Part shown: piece after piece, positions 34,918-44,846 of the stretch
How positions within the stretch are numbered: position 1 is the stretch's first letter
Layout: the number at the start of each line of letters is the position of its first letter
Origin: Ilumatobacteraceae bacterium
GTDB lineage: Bacteria; Actinomycetota; Acidimicrobiia; Acidimicrobiales; Ilumatobacteraceae
Reading direction: 5' to 3'
Length of the DNA stretch: 64,000 nt
NCBI GenBank assembly: GCA_021298195.1
Contig: JAJTEQ010000009.1
Coordinates: 1-64,000, forward strand
Notes under the pieces: generated by a model
Database searches by the model: none
What the model was told of the DNA's origin: nothing
What the model saw: only the letters and a program-made list of their open reading frames with translations
Position numbers and translations under genes: made by a program

Positions 34918-36084
34918 TCAGACCGCGCCGTCGACGACGGCCGACAACGATCGTCCGAACGTGTCGAGATCGAACTGCGTGGACCGCGTTCGCGCGGCCT
35001 CCGACATCGTCGCCCGCAAGGACTCGTCCTTCATCAGTCGGCGGGTGCAGACCGCCAATTCGTCGAGCGTGTGCCAATGGAACCCGTCCACGCCATGGCG
35101 AACGATCTCGGCCGGACCCGCCGCGCCGAACACCACCGGCACGGCACCGGCGGCCATGGCCTCCACCACGGCGATGCCGAAGTGCTCGAACCGATCGGGA
35201 TGCGTGTCGGGGTCCTCGCCGAAACCACCGGCGTGCCAGAAGATCGAGGCCGCCGACAGGGTCGACTCCACCAACGCGCGCGGCACGTTCAGATGCACCT
35301 CGACGGGCAAACCGATGGCTCCGCGTCGCATGCCCAATGCGTACTCGCGGCTGGCGGCGTCGGCACCGCCCACGAACACCAAGCGCCAATCGCCCACTCC
35401 ATCGGACGACGTCACCATGCGCGAGAAGCCGTTCAGCAGATCCGCTTGCTTCTTGCAGTGACCGAACGAGGGGTCGAAGAAGCGACCGATGGAGGCGATG
35501 GTGTGCGACTTGGTGCCGGGCATCACCGACGGACGCACTGGTGGGTGCACCACCACGCTGTCGACACCCCACAGATTCCGGATCCAGGTGGAGGTGTAGG
35601 CCGAGTTAGCCATGAAGGTGTCGTACGTGTTCACCCACGACATGTCCACCAGTCGTCGCTCGAGACCACGCTTCACGCCGGCCACCGGGCCGGGCAGTCG
35701 CGGCACCACCGACAACGCCGCCGCGCCCACGCGCGCCACGGTACGCACCACGCGCTGACGCGGAGTGGTGGGCAGACCGGGGAAGTGGACGTAGTACAAA
35801 CCCCGCGTCGCCCGGTTGCGGGCGTCACTGAGGTAGGTGCCGTTGATGAAGACGTCGTAGTCGGCGCTGGCCTCGCTGGCCTGTTCGTCGTCGACCACCT
35901 TTCGCCACCGGCAACCCGAGAGATCCACGCCCAGACGTGATCGTGTCGTTTCGACGTCGATCTGCTCCGGACCCAGAAGAGTCACCTCGTGACCACTCTG
36001 CAGACACTCGGCGATGGCGCCGCTCACCTGTTCGCCACCGCCGTAGGTGGTCCAGTAGAGGTTGTAGATCGCGACGCGACTCAC
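34918..36084 (-). CDS. GT4-family glycosyltransferase
   Basis: 388-aa retaining GT-B transferase. It begins SRVAIYNLYWTTYGGGEQVS and its C-terminal domain has IASIGRFFDPSFGHCKKQ and DTHPDRFEHFGIAVVEAMAA, the E-x7-E donor region with Glu in FGIAVVEAM. The GTG at 36084 overlaps the upstream stop (GTGA), which fixes the start against the 19-residue longer reading. It is the last of four genes reading leftwards from 40187. Donor and acceptor are unknown. Confidence 0.87.
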   Translation of the reverse strand: MSRVAIYNLYWTTYGGGEQVSGAIAECLQSGHEVTLLGPEQIDVETTRSRLGVDLSGCRWRKVVDDEQASEASADYDVFINGTYLSDARNRATRGLYYVHFPGLPTTPRQRVVRTVARVGAAALSVVPRLPGPVAGVKRGLERRLVDMSWVNTYDTFMANSAYTSTWIRNLWGVDSVVVHPPVRPSVMPGTKSHTIASIGRFFDPSFGHCKKQADLLNGFSRMVTSSDGVGDWRLVFVGGADAASREYALGMRRGAIGLPVEVHLNVPRALVESTLSAASIFWHAGGFGEDPDTHPDRFEHFGIAVVEAMAAGAVPVVFGAAGPAEIVRHGVDGFHWHTLDELAVCTRRLMKDESLRATMSEAARTRSTQFDLDTFGRSLSAVVDGAV

Positions 36085-37487
36085 TTGGAGACTTCCCAAC
36101 GCATCAGGGACCCGCGCGACACGTGCCGATCCATCATCCAACGATCCCGCAGCATCGCCGGGAGAAGACTCAGGTAACTCTTCAGCACGCGTCGCCGGTG
36201 GCGAGCCTCCGGACGAGCCGGCATGCGCAACGTGAGCGGTCGCAACACCAGATGTCGCACGTTCACCACCGCGGTTCGCTTGATCTCACCCAATCCCGAG
36301 CGCAGGGCCAACCACATCGGTGCGTTCTTCGCCAACACCAACAAGCGGTTGCGCTCGGTGTGGAACCGGAAGACGTCGCTGCCGACTCCCGACGACTGCG
36401 CGTGACGATGGCGCACGACGGCCTCGGGCGTGTAGACGTAACGCCACCCTTGCAGCCGACCGCGCCACGACAGGTCCGTGTCCTCGTAATACAGGAACAG
36501 GCGCTCATCGAAGAGCCCGACCGATCTCAGGTAGTCGCCTCGCAGCAACACCGCTCCCCCGCACCAGGCGAACACCTCGGCGGCCTGCTCGTACTGCCCG
36601 CGGTCACGCTCGAGGAATCCGCGGTCGCCACCGAAGCCCCGCTGGTACAGGTTCGAACCCACGTTGTTCACCACGTCGAACACGTCGGAGCCGATGCGCA
36701 CGTCCACCCAGGTGAAGACGGGATTCTTCACGTCGTATCCGCCACCGATCTCGACGGTCACCCGGTCGAGGTCGGTCGTCAGGGTCACGGTGCGCGGGGT
36801 CTCGGCCGACAGGCGCAACGACGCCGTCTGCACCACCGAGGGATCCCCGCGAGTTTCGACGAGGCGCAGTGACCCGGTCTTCTTGCTCCAACGGGCGAAC
36901 TCCTCGTCGCGCGACGGATCGTGCGCCACCGGTCCGTGAAAGCCTTCGTCGAACTGCAGGCGATGATCCTCGCGCTTCCCGTCGATGCGAACCGCGGACA
37001 CGCACACCCCGATCGAGCGGTCATCCCCGCCACCGGCGGCCGTCGTCTCGGAGACGGAGACGTCGATCCCGGTGAATCGGTCGGCGAAGAGCATCTTGGC
37101 GCTCACCGCACCGACGTCACTTCCCGCGTCGAACCCGGACATCAAACCGACGAGCCAACCCGGATCGACGGTGGCGTCGTTGTTGATCAACGCCGCGAAC
37201 TCGTACTCGGACAATTCGCGCCCTTCGGAATCGTGCGTCGCCGACAAACCGAGGTTGCAGCCACCGGCGAAGCCCAGATTCCGCAACGGTTCCAACACCC
37301 GCACCATGGGATGGTGGGCACGCACGCGCTCGGTCACGTCGTCGAGCGAGCCGTTGTCGACCATCACGATTTCGAGGCGATCGGAGGGCCACGACGTGCG
37401 AAGAAGCGACTCGATGCAGTCGATCGTCATCTGCCCGCCGTCGAAGGACAGCACGACGATCCGAACGAAAGGAGACGGCGAAGTCAT
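36081..37487 (-). CDS. GT2-family glycosyltransferase with an inserted beta-type domain
   Basis: 468-aa inverting GT-A transferase of the rhamnosyltransferase-like GT2 group. Residues 1-130 hold the donor half (IVMVDNGSLDDV, INNDATVDPGWL with the DxD-like NND). Residues about 276-345 hold the acceptor half (WCGGAVLLRGDYL, GLFDERLFLYYEDTDLSWR). Between them residues about 135-275 form an insert of some 130-140 aa rich in Thr/Val strands, absent from ordinary members. The C terminus has an amphipathic basic stretch that may lie on the membrane. It is coupled to the downstream GT4 gene by a four-base overlap. Confidence 0.85.
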   Translation of the reverse strand: MTSPSPFVRIVVLSFDGGQMTIDCIESLLRTSWPSDRLEIVMVDNGSLDDVTERVRAHHPMVRVLEPLRNLGFAGGCNLGLSATHDSEGRELSEYEFAALINNDATVDPGWLVGLMSGFDAGSDVGAVSAKMLFADRFTGIDVSVSETTAAGGGDDRSIGVCVSAVRIDGKREDHRLQFDEGFHGPVAHDPSRDEEFARWSKKTGSLRLVETRGDPSVVQTASLRLSAETPRTVTLTTDLDRVTVEIGGGYDVKNPVFTWVDVRIGSDVFDVVNNVGSNLYQRGFGGDRGFLERDRGQYEQAAEVFAWCGGAVLLRGDYLRSVGLFDERLFLYYEDTDLSWRGRLQGWRYVYTPEAVVRHRHAQSSGVGSDVFRFHTERNRLLVLAKNAPMWLALRSGLGEIKRTAVVNVRHLVLRPLTLRMPARPEARHRRRVLKSYLSLLPAMLRDRWMMDRHVSRGSLMRWEVSK

Positions 37488-37494
37488 GGCGTGC

Positions 37495-39858
37495 TCACGA
37501 TAACGAGGACCGGTCGCGCAACTCGGGCATCAGGTCGTGGGGGTGGCTCACCGTTCCCCGTTCGTGCGGTCGTATCGGGAACAACCACCGGTCGAGCACC
37601 TCGGCCAGATCCTCGAACCGGAACTCTTGCCCGGCGCGCCACGATTCATCCGACGCGCGTTGCCAGTCGTGGTCGTTGGTCAGGAGCGGACGCAACAACT
37701 CCGACAAGAAGTCGGCGTCGGTGATCTCGTCGGAGCCGATGTCGGTGATCACCGGAATTCCTCGTGAGTTCAGTTCGGCCACCGCACCACTTCGTTGTCC
37801 GCGGGCCTGGCGACGCAATTGCACCCCGACGCGGGCGGTCAGCAAGGTTTCGTTCAACTGGGTCGCATCCAGCCAACCGGTGAAGTGCACCCACTCCTCC
37901 AGATGTCGGGCGGTCACCACCGCGTCCAGGCGGGTGCGCAACTCCGGAGAACATCCACCGGCGAACACCAGTCGGATGTCGCGCATCCATCCCGACAACG
38001 TGGCCACCGCTCCGATGAGCAGTTCGGGCTTCTTGCTCTCGTCGAGCCATCCGTACGACACGATGGTGCGACCCACGGGCATGGATGCCCGTTCGTTGTG
38101 ATGGGTGGCGTGTGGCACGACCAGGATCGGCGGATGTTCCGGATCGATCGACTTCACCACGTCGGCCGCCTCGTCGGAGGACACGATCACGGTCTCGGCC
38201 ACCGCCAGCACCGGTTCGAGAAAGGTGATGTTCGCGCGGTGATACGCGTCGGCGTCCAACAGATCCGACGGCCAGACGGTTTCGGGAACACCGGCACGGC
38301 GAAGTTCGTCGCGCATCCGCGCCTCGGCCCAGTCGCGTTGTCCGGAAAGGTGCCCGAGACCCGCGTGGCACCCCACCAACGTCGGCTCGTGCAGCCACAC
38401 GTGACCAGCGTGCTCGCCCAACGAGGCCAGCGTCACCGCGTGATACTCCGACGAACCGAGCGTGTTCACCATCGCATCGAAGTCGTGTTTCGCGAAGTAT
38501 CGCCCGAGACCCGCCACGTTGCGGCGACCTCCACCCGTCAGTTCGGTGGCGGTCAATTCGACGATGGGCTCCATGTCGGCCGACCGCGTGGTGGATTCCC
38601 ACGCCGCCAACACGCGTTCGTTGTAGGCACCGATACCCGAGGGCGAACCGGCGAACGGTCCGACCAGAGCGACTCGGCGACGTCGTGACCGACGCACGGT
38701 CGCGCGTGGCGAACCCTCGATCAACGCCGCCACCGCCGCGCGACCGACCCGGTCCCAGGTCCACGACGTCGATGCCTTCCGCGCGATCTCGGACAACAGC
38801 GCACGGAACGACTCGTCCTCCAGGCCCGATCGGATCACGTTGGTCATGTCGGCCACGTCGTGAGCGTCGAAGGTGGCGCGCGCGTCGCCGATGACCTCGG
38901 GCAAGGACGAGTTGTCGCTGCAGATCACCGGACACCCACTGGCTGCCGCTTCGGCGACCGGCAACCCGAATCCCTCCTCCAACGAGGGGAACACCGACAA
39001 GCGGGCGCCCTGATACAGGGCCACCATCTCGTCGTCGGTGACGGTGTCGGTGACCACCACGTCGGACTGCCACCGGAGACCCAGGTGATGAACGACGTGA
39101 TGCCAGCGGTCGCGCACGGCGGGCACGGTCGCGCAGGCGATCACCAATTGATGACTTCCGCGCAGCCCCATCGGCAGACCCGCCCACGCACGAATCAGTC
39201 CCATGGTGTTCTTGCGGTCGTCCCCACCGGTGACGGCGACGACGCGCTCGCGCGCCGGATCGAGTCCGATGCCGAGCAATCGGGTCAGTCGAGCATCGAC
39301 GGATTCCGAGTCATCGGACGGAACGAATTGCGGTTCGATGGCTGCGCCCACCACCTCGATGCGATCGCGCGGAAAGTCGAGCACCGCACTGGCCGTATCG
39401 GCCGAGAACGTGGAGTTCGACAGAAGGAGATCGAAGGTGCGCACCAGTCCGGCCCGCAGACGCGCCTGCACGCGTGCCGACGCGTCCACCAGATACCGAT
39501 CGGGGTAGCGATACGGAATCACGTCGTGCAGAACACCCACCACCCGAAGACCGGCGTCGGTGACGGCGCGCGGCACGACGTCGAGCGCGACGGGGTGCAA
39601 CATCATCTGGGTGCACAGAAACCAGGTCGACGCCGGTTCGTTCGACATCGCCGTTCGCGTCAGGGGCGCGGTGACGATGCCGTCGATGGCGCTGCGCCAT
39701 TCGCGATCATCGCGAACCGAATCGACGAGCACCACCACGTCGGCCCCCGCGGCCCGCATGGCCCGCACCAGTCCGATGGTGTAACGACCCACCCCTCGTC
39801 CGCCGGCGGTGGGATGCGAGATGACGCGCCCGTCCACCAACACCCGGGGGTTCGGCAC
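37495..39858 (-). CDS. Tandem GT4-GT4 glycosyltransferase
   Basis: 787-aa protein with two GT-B/GT4 modules. The first (residues 1-370) has RVLVDGRVISHPTAGGRGVG, the SVFPSLEEGFGLPVAEAAAS donor site and PVICSDNSSLPEVIGDA. The second (about 395-780) starts RVALVGPFAGSPSGIGAYN and has TIVSYGWLDESKKPELLIGA and LEEWVHFTGWLDA. Such two-module enzymes can add two sugars or build a disaccharide repeat. GTG 39858 is five bases after the stop of a small coiled-coil gene; the genes are probably one operon. Confidence 0.85.
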   Translation of the reverse strand: MPNPRVLVDGRVISHPTAGGRGVGRYTIGLVRAMRAAGADVVVLVDSVRDDREWRSAIDGIVTAPLTRTAMSNEPASTWFLCTQMMLHPVALDVVPRAVTDAGLRVVGVLHDVIPYRYPDRYLVDASARVQARLRAGLVRTFDLLLSNSTFSADTASAVLDFPRDRIEVVGAAIEPQFVPSDDSESVDARLTRLLGIGLDPARERVVAVTGGDDRKNTMGLIRAWAGLPMGLRGSHQLVIACATVPAVRDRWHHVVHHLGLRWQSDVVVTDTVTDDEMVALYQGARLSVFPSLEEGFGLPVAEAAASGCPVICSDNSSLPEVIGDARATFDAHDVADMTNVIRSGLEDESFRALLSEIARKASTSWTWDRVGRAAVAALIEGSPRATVRRSRRRRVALVGPFAGSPSGIGAYNERVLAAWESTTRSADMEPIVELTATELTGGGRRNVAGLGRYFAKHDFDAMVNTLGSSEYHAVTLASLGEHAGHVWLHEPTLVGCHAGLGHLSGQRDWAEARMRDELRRAGVPETVWPSDLLDADAYHRANITFLEPVLAVAETVIVSSDEAADVVKSIDPEHPPILVVPHATHHNERASMPVGRTIVSYGWLDESKKPELLIGAVATLSGWMRDIRLVFAGGCSPELRTRLDAVVTARHLEEWVHFTGWLDATQLNETLLTARVGVQLRRQARGQRSGAVAELNSRGIPVITDIGSDEITDADFLSELLRPLLTNDHDWQRASDESWRAGQEFRFEDLAEVLDRWLFPIRPHERGTVSHPHDLMPELRDRSSLS

Positions 39859-39863
39859 CGGCC

Positions 39864-40187
39864 TCAGCTCCGTTTCGCGGGAGAGGAGGCGACGTCGATC
39901 ATGGCCTCCAAGCGAGTGATCTGCCGCTCGATCGACTCCACGGCCGCCATCGCCGTGTCGGCGTCCAGTCGGACCCGTTCGGCGTAGCCCAGGAACAACG
40001 GCAGGGAGCGATCGGCCCCCGAACGCACGTCGTGATTCAGGGATTGAACGACGTCGTTGATGACCTGCACCTGATTGCGGATCTCGGCCACGTCGGCTCG
40101 CAACGCGCGCACATCGCGACCGGTGATTCTCGCGACCAATGCCTTGAGTACTCGCACGACGTCAAGGTTACCGGTGGGCGCTGTCAC
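39864..40187 (-). CDS. Small coiled-coil protein upstream of the tandem glycosyltransferase
   Basis: 107-aa protein, no signal peptide or membrane helix. Residues about 28-95 have heptad spacing (VRALRADVAEIRNQVQVIND, LDADTAMAAVESIERQITRL) typical of a coiled coil. The function is unknown. Its place directly before a tandem glycosyltransferase is repeated at 50166, where another coiled-coil protein precedes a tandem GT2, so it may scaffold or tether the transferase. The start is the ATG reading MTAPTGNLDVVRVL. Confidence 0.6.
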   Translation of the reverse strand: MTAPTGNLDVVRVLKALVARITGRDVRALRADVAEIRNQVQVINDVVQSLNHDVRSGADRSLPLFLGYAERVRLDADTAMAAVESIERQITRLEAMIDVASSPAKRS

Positions 40188-40236
40188 GCTTTCGATTCAT
40201 CGCCATCGACGGGGACACCGATTAGCCTGCCATCCA

Positions 40237-41130
40237 ATGGTGCTCGGGGCCGGTGACAGCGTTTCCAGACGGGCCAAGGCCCTCCTTCGGCCCCTCGCTC
40301 GGCGCGTCGGATTGGCCGCCCCCGAGGGGGCGTGGTGGGAATTGGGTCGTCGCCCATGGGTGAGGCCCCGGGCATTTCGTCGACAGCCCGCGGTCTGCAA
40401 CATCTGCCATTGGTCGGGTCCGCAGTTCGCACGTCCGTACCACACGGAAATGGCCGATTGTCCGCTGTGCGGGAGCATCGCCCGCGATCGATTCCTGCTC
40501 CACTGTTTCCTCAGCCGCGTCGAGTATCGCCGCGGACTTCGCGTGCTCGAGACGAGCCCCCGGATGGGCGCCGGGTACCGCGAATTGATGCGTCGCTTCT
40601 TCGACTACACCGCGAGCGATTTCGACCTCTCGGCCCACGTCGGCGACATTCGCATCGACCTCCAGGACATCGCGCTTCCATCAGCGTCGGTGGACATCCT
40701 CTTGACCCCCCACGTGTTGGAGCACGTCCCCGACACTCGACGTGCGTTGAGGGAGATCCACCGCGTTCTGTCCGAGGGCGGGCGAATGTATCTGCAGGTG
40801 CCCCTCTGCTACGGGAAGACCCACGTCCCCACGACCCCCGAATTCCACGCCGACAACACTCCGGTCTTTTTCAACTTCGGATGGGACCTGACCGAGCAGC
40901 TCGAAGCGGAAGGTTTCACGGTCGCCGCACTGGTGACCCCGCAGTGGTTCGACATGTTGAACGGAACCATTCCCCCCGCGCGATCGAACGGCGACGGCTT
41001 CCACGTCGAGGAAATGCTCGCCGACAGTCGCCCCTCGTTCCTCGTGAAGGCCGCATCCAACGAAGAGGCCGAAAAATACGGATTCCAGCCCGGGTATCAG
41101 TTCGTCACGTTCGAGTGCGTCAAGCGCTGA
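40237..41130 (+). CDS. Class I SAM methyltransferase with zinc-ribbon-like segment
   Basis: 297-aa protein. Residues about 58-90 hold CNICHW and CPLCGS, a possible Zn site. Residues about 105-230 are a methyltransferase type 11 domain (LRVLETSPRMGAGYRELM, IALPSASVDILLTPHVLEHV, ALREIHRVLSEGGRMYLQVP). The first glycine motif is unusual (ETSPRMGAG). TAGCCT lies eight bases before the ATG at 40237; the ORF upstream of it is not used. It is first in a plus-strand group with another methyltransferase and a 2OG oxygenase, probably modifying the glycan. The substrate is unknown. Confidence 0.82.
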   Translation: MVLGAGDSVSRRAKALLRPLARRVGLAAPEGAWWELGRRPWVRPRAFRRQPAVCNICHWSGPQFARPYHTEMADCPLCGSIARDRFLLHCFLSRVEYRRGLRVLETSPRMGAGYRELMRRFFDYTASDFDLSAHVGDIRIDLQDIALPSASVDILLTPHVLEHVPDTRRALREIHRVLSEGGRMYLQVPLCYGKTHVPTTPEFHADNTPVFFNFGWDLTEQLEAEGFTVAALVTPQWFDMLNGTIPPARSNGDGFHVEEMLADSRPSFLVKAASNEEAEKYGFQPGYQFVTFECVKR

Positions 41131-41163
41131 GCGAATTCGGCGCGATCGCATAGGATCTTGCCG

Positions 41164-41808
41164 ATGTCAACCGCCGACTATCGGAGCCTTCGAATTCCGA
41201 AGAATGCCGCTCGACGGTTCGTCTGGCGATCGATCGCCAATTATCTGAGGTCCGAGATCGATACGAACTCGCCGGTGGTCGACCTCGGAGCCGGAAACCT
41301 CGACTTCCTCGAGAGTGTTCGGTCGATCCGGCGGATCGCGATCGATCTCGATCCCGCGATTCTCGATGAATCGGCCGAAGGCATCGAGGCCCTCCGAGCG
41401 GACGTTGCCGAGCGCATTCCCTTGGCCGACGATCTGATCGGGACGGTGCTGGCGAGCAATCTTCTCGAACACCTCGAACGCGACGAGGTCGACCGCTGCC
41501 TGCGTGAGATTCATCGGACACTCCGACCCGGCGGCAAGTTGTTGGTCATCCAGCCGAATTTTCGTGTCAAGCCGCATCACTACTTCGACGATTTCACACA
41601 CAAGACGATCCTGACGCACCACTCACTACGCGACTGGCTACTGTCCATCGGTTTCGAGGTGACCCGAGTCGACGCTCGTTTTCTGCCTCTCACCCTCAAA
41701 TCTCGCCTCTCGTTCGGCCATCGCCTCACTCCCCTCTACCTGCGGCTCCCATATCGTCCGTTCGCCAGTCAGATGCTGGTGATCGCTCGCAAACCGATGG
41801 GATCCTGA
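41164..41808 (+). CDS. Class I SAM methyltransferase
   Basis: 214-aa methyltransferase with SAM loop PVVDLGAGNLDFLESV, the acidic strand-2 end RRIAIDLDPAIL, motif LIGTVLASNLLEHLERDEVD and LREIHRTLRPGGKLLVIQPN. The ATG at 41164 has TAGGAT seven bases upstream and is preferred to the TTG at 41158. It is one base upstream of the oxygenase gene. A role in tailoring a surface sugar is inferred from the locus. Confidence 0.86.
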   Translation: MSTADYRSLRIPKNAARRFVWRSIANYLRSEIDTNSPVVDLGAGNLDFLESVRSIRRIAIDLDPAILDESAEGIEALRADVAERIPLADDLIGTVLASNLLEHLERDEVDRCLREIHRTLRPGGKLLVIQPNFRVKPHHYFDDFTHKTILTHHSLRDWLLSIGFEVTRVDARFLPLTLKSRLSFGHRLTPLYLRLPYRPFASQMLVIARKPMGS

Positions 41809-41809
41809 C

Positions 41810-42652
41810 ATGAGGGTCGAGCGCGAGTTCGGTGCCTGGATGGAGCGGACCGGGACCCGGTTTGAAACACTGGCGAGTGAGTATCGAGGAGCCGCGCCTT
41901 TCCCGCACGTCGTGATCGACGACTTTCTCGACCCTGATCTGGCCGAGGAGGCGTCAGCGGCGTTCCCCATCGCCGACGACGAAATCTGGATTCATTATTC
42001 GCACTACAACTCCGACAAGCACGGGCTCACCAAGATCGACGTCATTCCCGAACCGATGCGATCGATCCTCATGACCTTGAACTCGCCGAGCTTTCTCCGG
42101 CATCTCGAAAAGCTGACCGGAATCGACGGCCTCCTCGCCGACCCGGACCTCGAGGGCGGTGGTCTGCATCAATCACAGGTTGGCGGATACCTCAACGTTC
42201 ACGCCGATTTCACCGTTCATCCCATTCGCCGGGACTTGCGACGACGAGTGAATCTGCTCGTCTACCTGAACGACGACTGGAAGGACGAGTACGAAGGTCA
42301 CCTGGAGCTCTGGTCGCGCGACATGAAAACCTGTCACGCCCGAATCAGTCCCCTTCTCAATCGGTGCGTGATCTTCGACACCGATGTCGACAGCTACCAC
42401 GGAGTTCCGGAGCCGTTGCGTTGCCCTCCCGATCGAACCCGCAATTCGATGGCGCTGTATTACTACACGTTCGACGAATCCGCACGTCTCCGTCCCACCA
42501 ACTACCGGGCGCGTCCCACCGACGGGAGTCGTCGCGCTCTCATCTGGCTGGACAAGACCGCGATCGGCCTCTACACCCGTGTCAAGCGTCGCTTGAACAT
42601 CCCGGACGAAGTCGTGGGTCGCATCGTGGCGAAGTTTCGTCGCAAGAAGTGA
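41810..42652 (+). CDS. 2-oxoglutarate/Fe(II)-dependent oxygenase, prolyl-hydroxylase-like
   Basis: 280-aa protein with the double-stranded beta-helix oxygenase motif: LNVHADF gives the HxD iron ligands, DSYHGVPEPL the distal His, and DRTRNSMALYYYTF the Arg that holds 2-oxoglutarate. NLLVYLNDDW and EGHLELWSRD match the 2OG-FeII_Oxy_3-type group found in polysaccharide clusters. The start lies one base after the methyltransferase stop, suggesting joint expression. Hydroxylation of a sugar or a lipid carrier is possible; the substrate is not known. Confidence 0.85.
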   Translation: MRVEREFGAWMERTGTRFETLASEYRGAAPFPHVVIDDFLDPDLAEEASAAFPIADDEIWIHYSHYNSDKHGLTKIDVIPEPMRSILMTLNSPSFLRHLEKLTGIDGLLADPDLEGGGLHQSQVGGYLNVHADFTVHPIRRDLRRRVNLLVYLNDDWKDEYEGHLELWSRDMKTCHARISPLLNRCVIFDTDVDSYHGVPEPLRCPPDRTRNSMALYYYTFDESARLRPTNYRARPTDGSRRALIWLDKTAIGLYTRVKRRLNIPDEVVGRIVAKFRRKK

Positions 42653-42658
42653 TGACTC

Positions 42659-43369
42659 TCACTTGGGCGACACGCGCATGCGCAAGGTCAGAAGGATCAT
42701 CTGCCAGCCCAGAGTCCAGGCCTTCCAGAAACTGCCGGTGACCGAGCTCTCACCCACGCGTTCCTGATACTTCACCGGAATCTGCACGAACGACATGCGC
42801 TCACGCGCCACATGGAGCATCATCTCCAACCCGAACGACGAGCCATCGATGTCGAACTTGGGTTCGAGACGATCGAGCGCCTCACGGTGGATCACGCGGT
42901 AGGTGCACCCGACATCGGACAAGAAGACGGTGTTGAACAACACCTCGACCATCTTGGCCACCGCCCAATTCCCCCACTTCAAGAACCAGCCCATGTTCGC
43001 CCCCGACAGGATCAGGGCCTGGGTGGTGCGCGAGCCGAAAACCACGTCCACGTCGTGGGTGTAGGGCAACAACTTCAACAGGTCCGCGGGATCGAACGTT
43101 CCGTCGGGCTCGCACACGCAGACCAGATCGAACGAGCGAGTCTCGGCGAAACCGCGTCGGATGGCGGCGCCGTATCCCTGCGTGGTCTCCAGCACTTCGC
43201 GTGCCGTCGTGGGTGCCACCTCGCCGGAGGTGTCCGGATGGGCGTTGTTGTTGACCACCAGAATCTCATCGACGATCCCGAGTGACTCGAATCCACGGAT
43301 ACACGCGGCGATCGACAAGTGTTCGTTGTAGGTGGGCAGGATCACTGCCAAGCGCTTACCGTTCCACAC
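42659..43369 (-). CDS. GT2 polyprenyl-phosphate (dolichol-phosphate-type) glycosyltransferase
   Basis: 236-aa inverting transferase of the DPM1/DPG-synthase type: VILPTYNEHLSIAACIRGFE, VVNNNAHPDTSGEV, the TTQGYGAAIRRGFAE loop, CEPDGTFDPADLLKLL and VFGSRTTQ. Such enzymes make polyprenyl-P-sugar donors used on the outer face by GT-C enzymes, and a (broken) GT-C-like gene lies just upstream. The GTG at 43369 is the only start after an in-frame stop. Confidence 0.88.
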   Translation of the reverse strand: MWNGKRLAVILPTYNEHLSIAACIRGFESLGIVDEILVVNNNAHPDTSGEVAPTTAREVLETTQGYGAAIRRGFAETRSFDLVCVCEPDGTFDPADLLKLLPYTHDVDVVFGSRTTQALILSGANMGWFLKWGNWAVAKMVEVLFNTVFLSDVGCTYRVIHREALDRLEPKFDIDGSSFGLEMMLHVARERMSFVQIPVKYQERVGESSVTGSFWKAWTLGWQMILLTLRMRVSPK

Positions 43370-43396
43370 GTCGTCGACTCCACTCGCGCCACGGGC

Positions 43397-44846
43397 TCAT
43401 TCGGGCACCAGTGGAAGATACAACACGGCCCCCATCACCTCGCGGCGTTCGTATTGCTCGACCGGCAACGGCAGGGCCGCGACTTGTTCGTCGCCCGCTT
43501 GGAAGACGTAGGCGACGTCGAGCGGGCCTTGTGACAGCACCTCGATCTGTCGTTGGGCGAAAAGAACCCCCCAAGGAAGTCGCGGACGCCACGACAAGAT
43601 CTGTCCCCACGGATGGCCGGCCACGGCCACGTGGATTCTCTGGTTGCTCTGGTACTCGATCGGATGGACCAGCCAATAATTGCCCGCGGCGTAACGGAAT
43701 CCCTCGTCCTCCAACGTCTGGACCAACACGCGGGCCCGGCCGTTGGGATCGTCCACCTGCGGACCCGCGTTCGCCCTGATCCACGGCAGCACCAGCACAC
43801 CGACCCACACGACCAGGGCCACGGCCACGGCCGTGCGTGAAGCGAGGAGCGGTCGACCCCGACCGGCGACATCGGCAAGAGTTGTTGAACAAGGACAAGA
43901 GCGGCCAACACAAAACCGCCGGGAGAGCCAGCACCAGCCCGCCCGGAACCTTGCGGACGAGCACCACGACACCGTGGGACACCAGCGCCAACATGAGCAG
44001 GTACACGACCACCGATACCGCACCCCACACCCATGAACCATCGAGGTTCATCATTCCGAAGGCCCGAGGGAGCAAACCGGTGAAGAAGCTGGAGAGCCGA
44101 TCCCACGTGCTGTTCATCGGCGGCGACGGCTGGGACAGACTGAGCCAGTTGTTTTTCACGTTCCAGGCTAGGAACGGAATGTTCACGAACACGGCCGCGC
44201 CCACGGCTGGTACCCACCAGTCGCGCAGCCGTCGTCGGAACGTCCAACACGGCACGAGGGCGATGGGGATCACCGCCGCCAAGGTCATCGGATGCAGGTA
44301 GAACGCGAACCCCAACAGTGCGCCCGCCAACCACACGTCGCGGCGAGAGGTCGCCTCTGCGAGCACCACACGACGAACGACGAACGCCGAAGCGAAGGTC
44401 GTCAAAAGGAGCAAGCCGTAAGCCACGAACGCTCGGGTGGACACCACCATCATCGCCCCGGGCGTCAGCCACAACATTCCCGCGCCGAGCGATGCCCACC
44501 GCTCCGCGTGCTCGGACTTTACGTCGCGGCGAATCGACCGGATGACGTGGAACATCACGAACGCCGACACGGCCCACCACAGACTGGTCAGCAATTTCAG
44601 CGGCACCACCCGAGCCCCGAACAACATGGTGAACGGTGCGAACACGTAACTGTCGACGTTCCCGGTGTAGCCGATTCCTCGAATGACGATGGGAAGGTCA
44701 CCCTTGGCGATCTCCAGGGCCTGTAGACCCGTGAAGGCCTCGTCCGCATTCATCTCACCGAACTTGGTTCCCAACAGATATCCCCGAATCGCGTAACCCG
44801 CGAGCCCGAGAATCAGCACGAGGCCCCAGCGAACGCGACGACTCAC
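43397..44846 (-). pseudogene. GT-C-like polytopic glycosyltransferase, frameshifted
   Basis: Membrane transferase of the PMT/ArnT-like kind, expected to use polyprenyl-P-sugar. The N-terminal part (from GTG 44846, GTGA overlap with the upstream stop) carries about ten hydrophobic helices and the first-loop acidic motif KFGEMNADEAFTGLQAL. After WPLLSLFNNS the reading continues only in another frame as LADVAGRGRPLLASRTAVAV through to YLPLVPE, stop 43397. The frame change falls at about 43874-43892 and needs the skipping of one base. The joined protein would be about 480 aa. Either a real one-base indel or a sequence error; with one base corrected the gene is intact. Confidence 0.8.
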
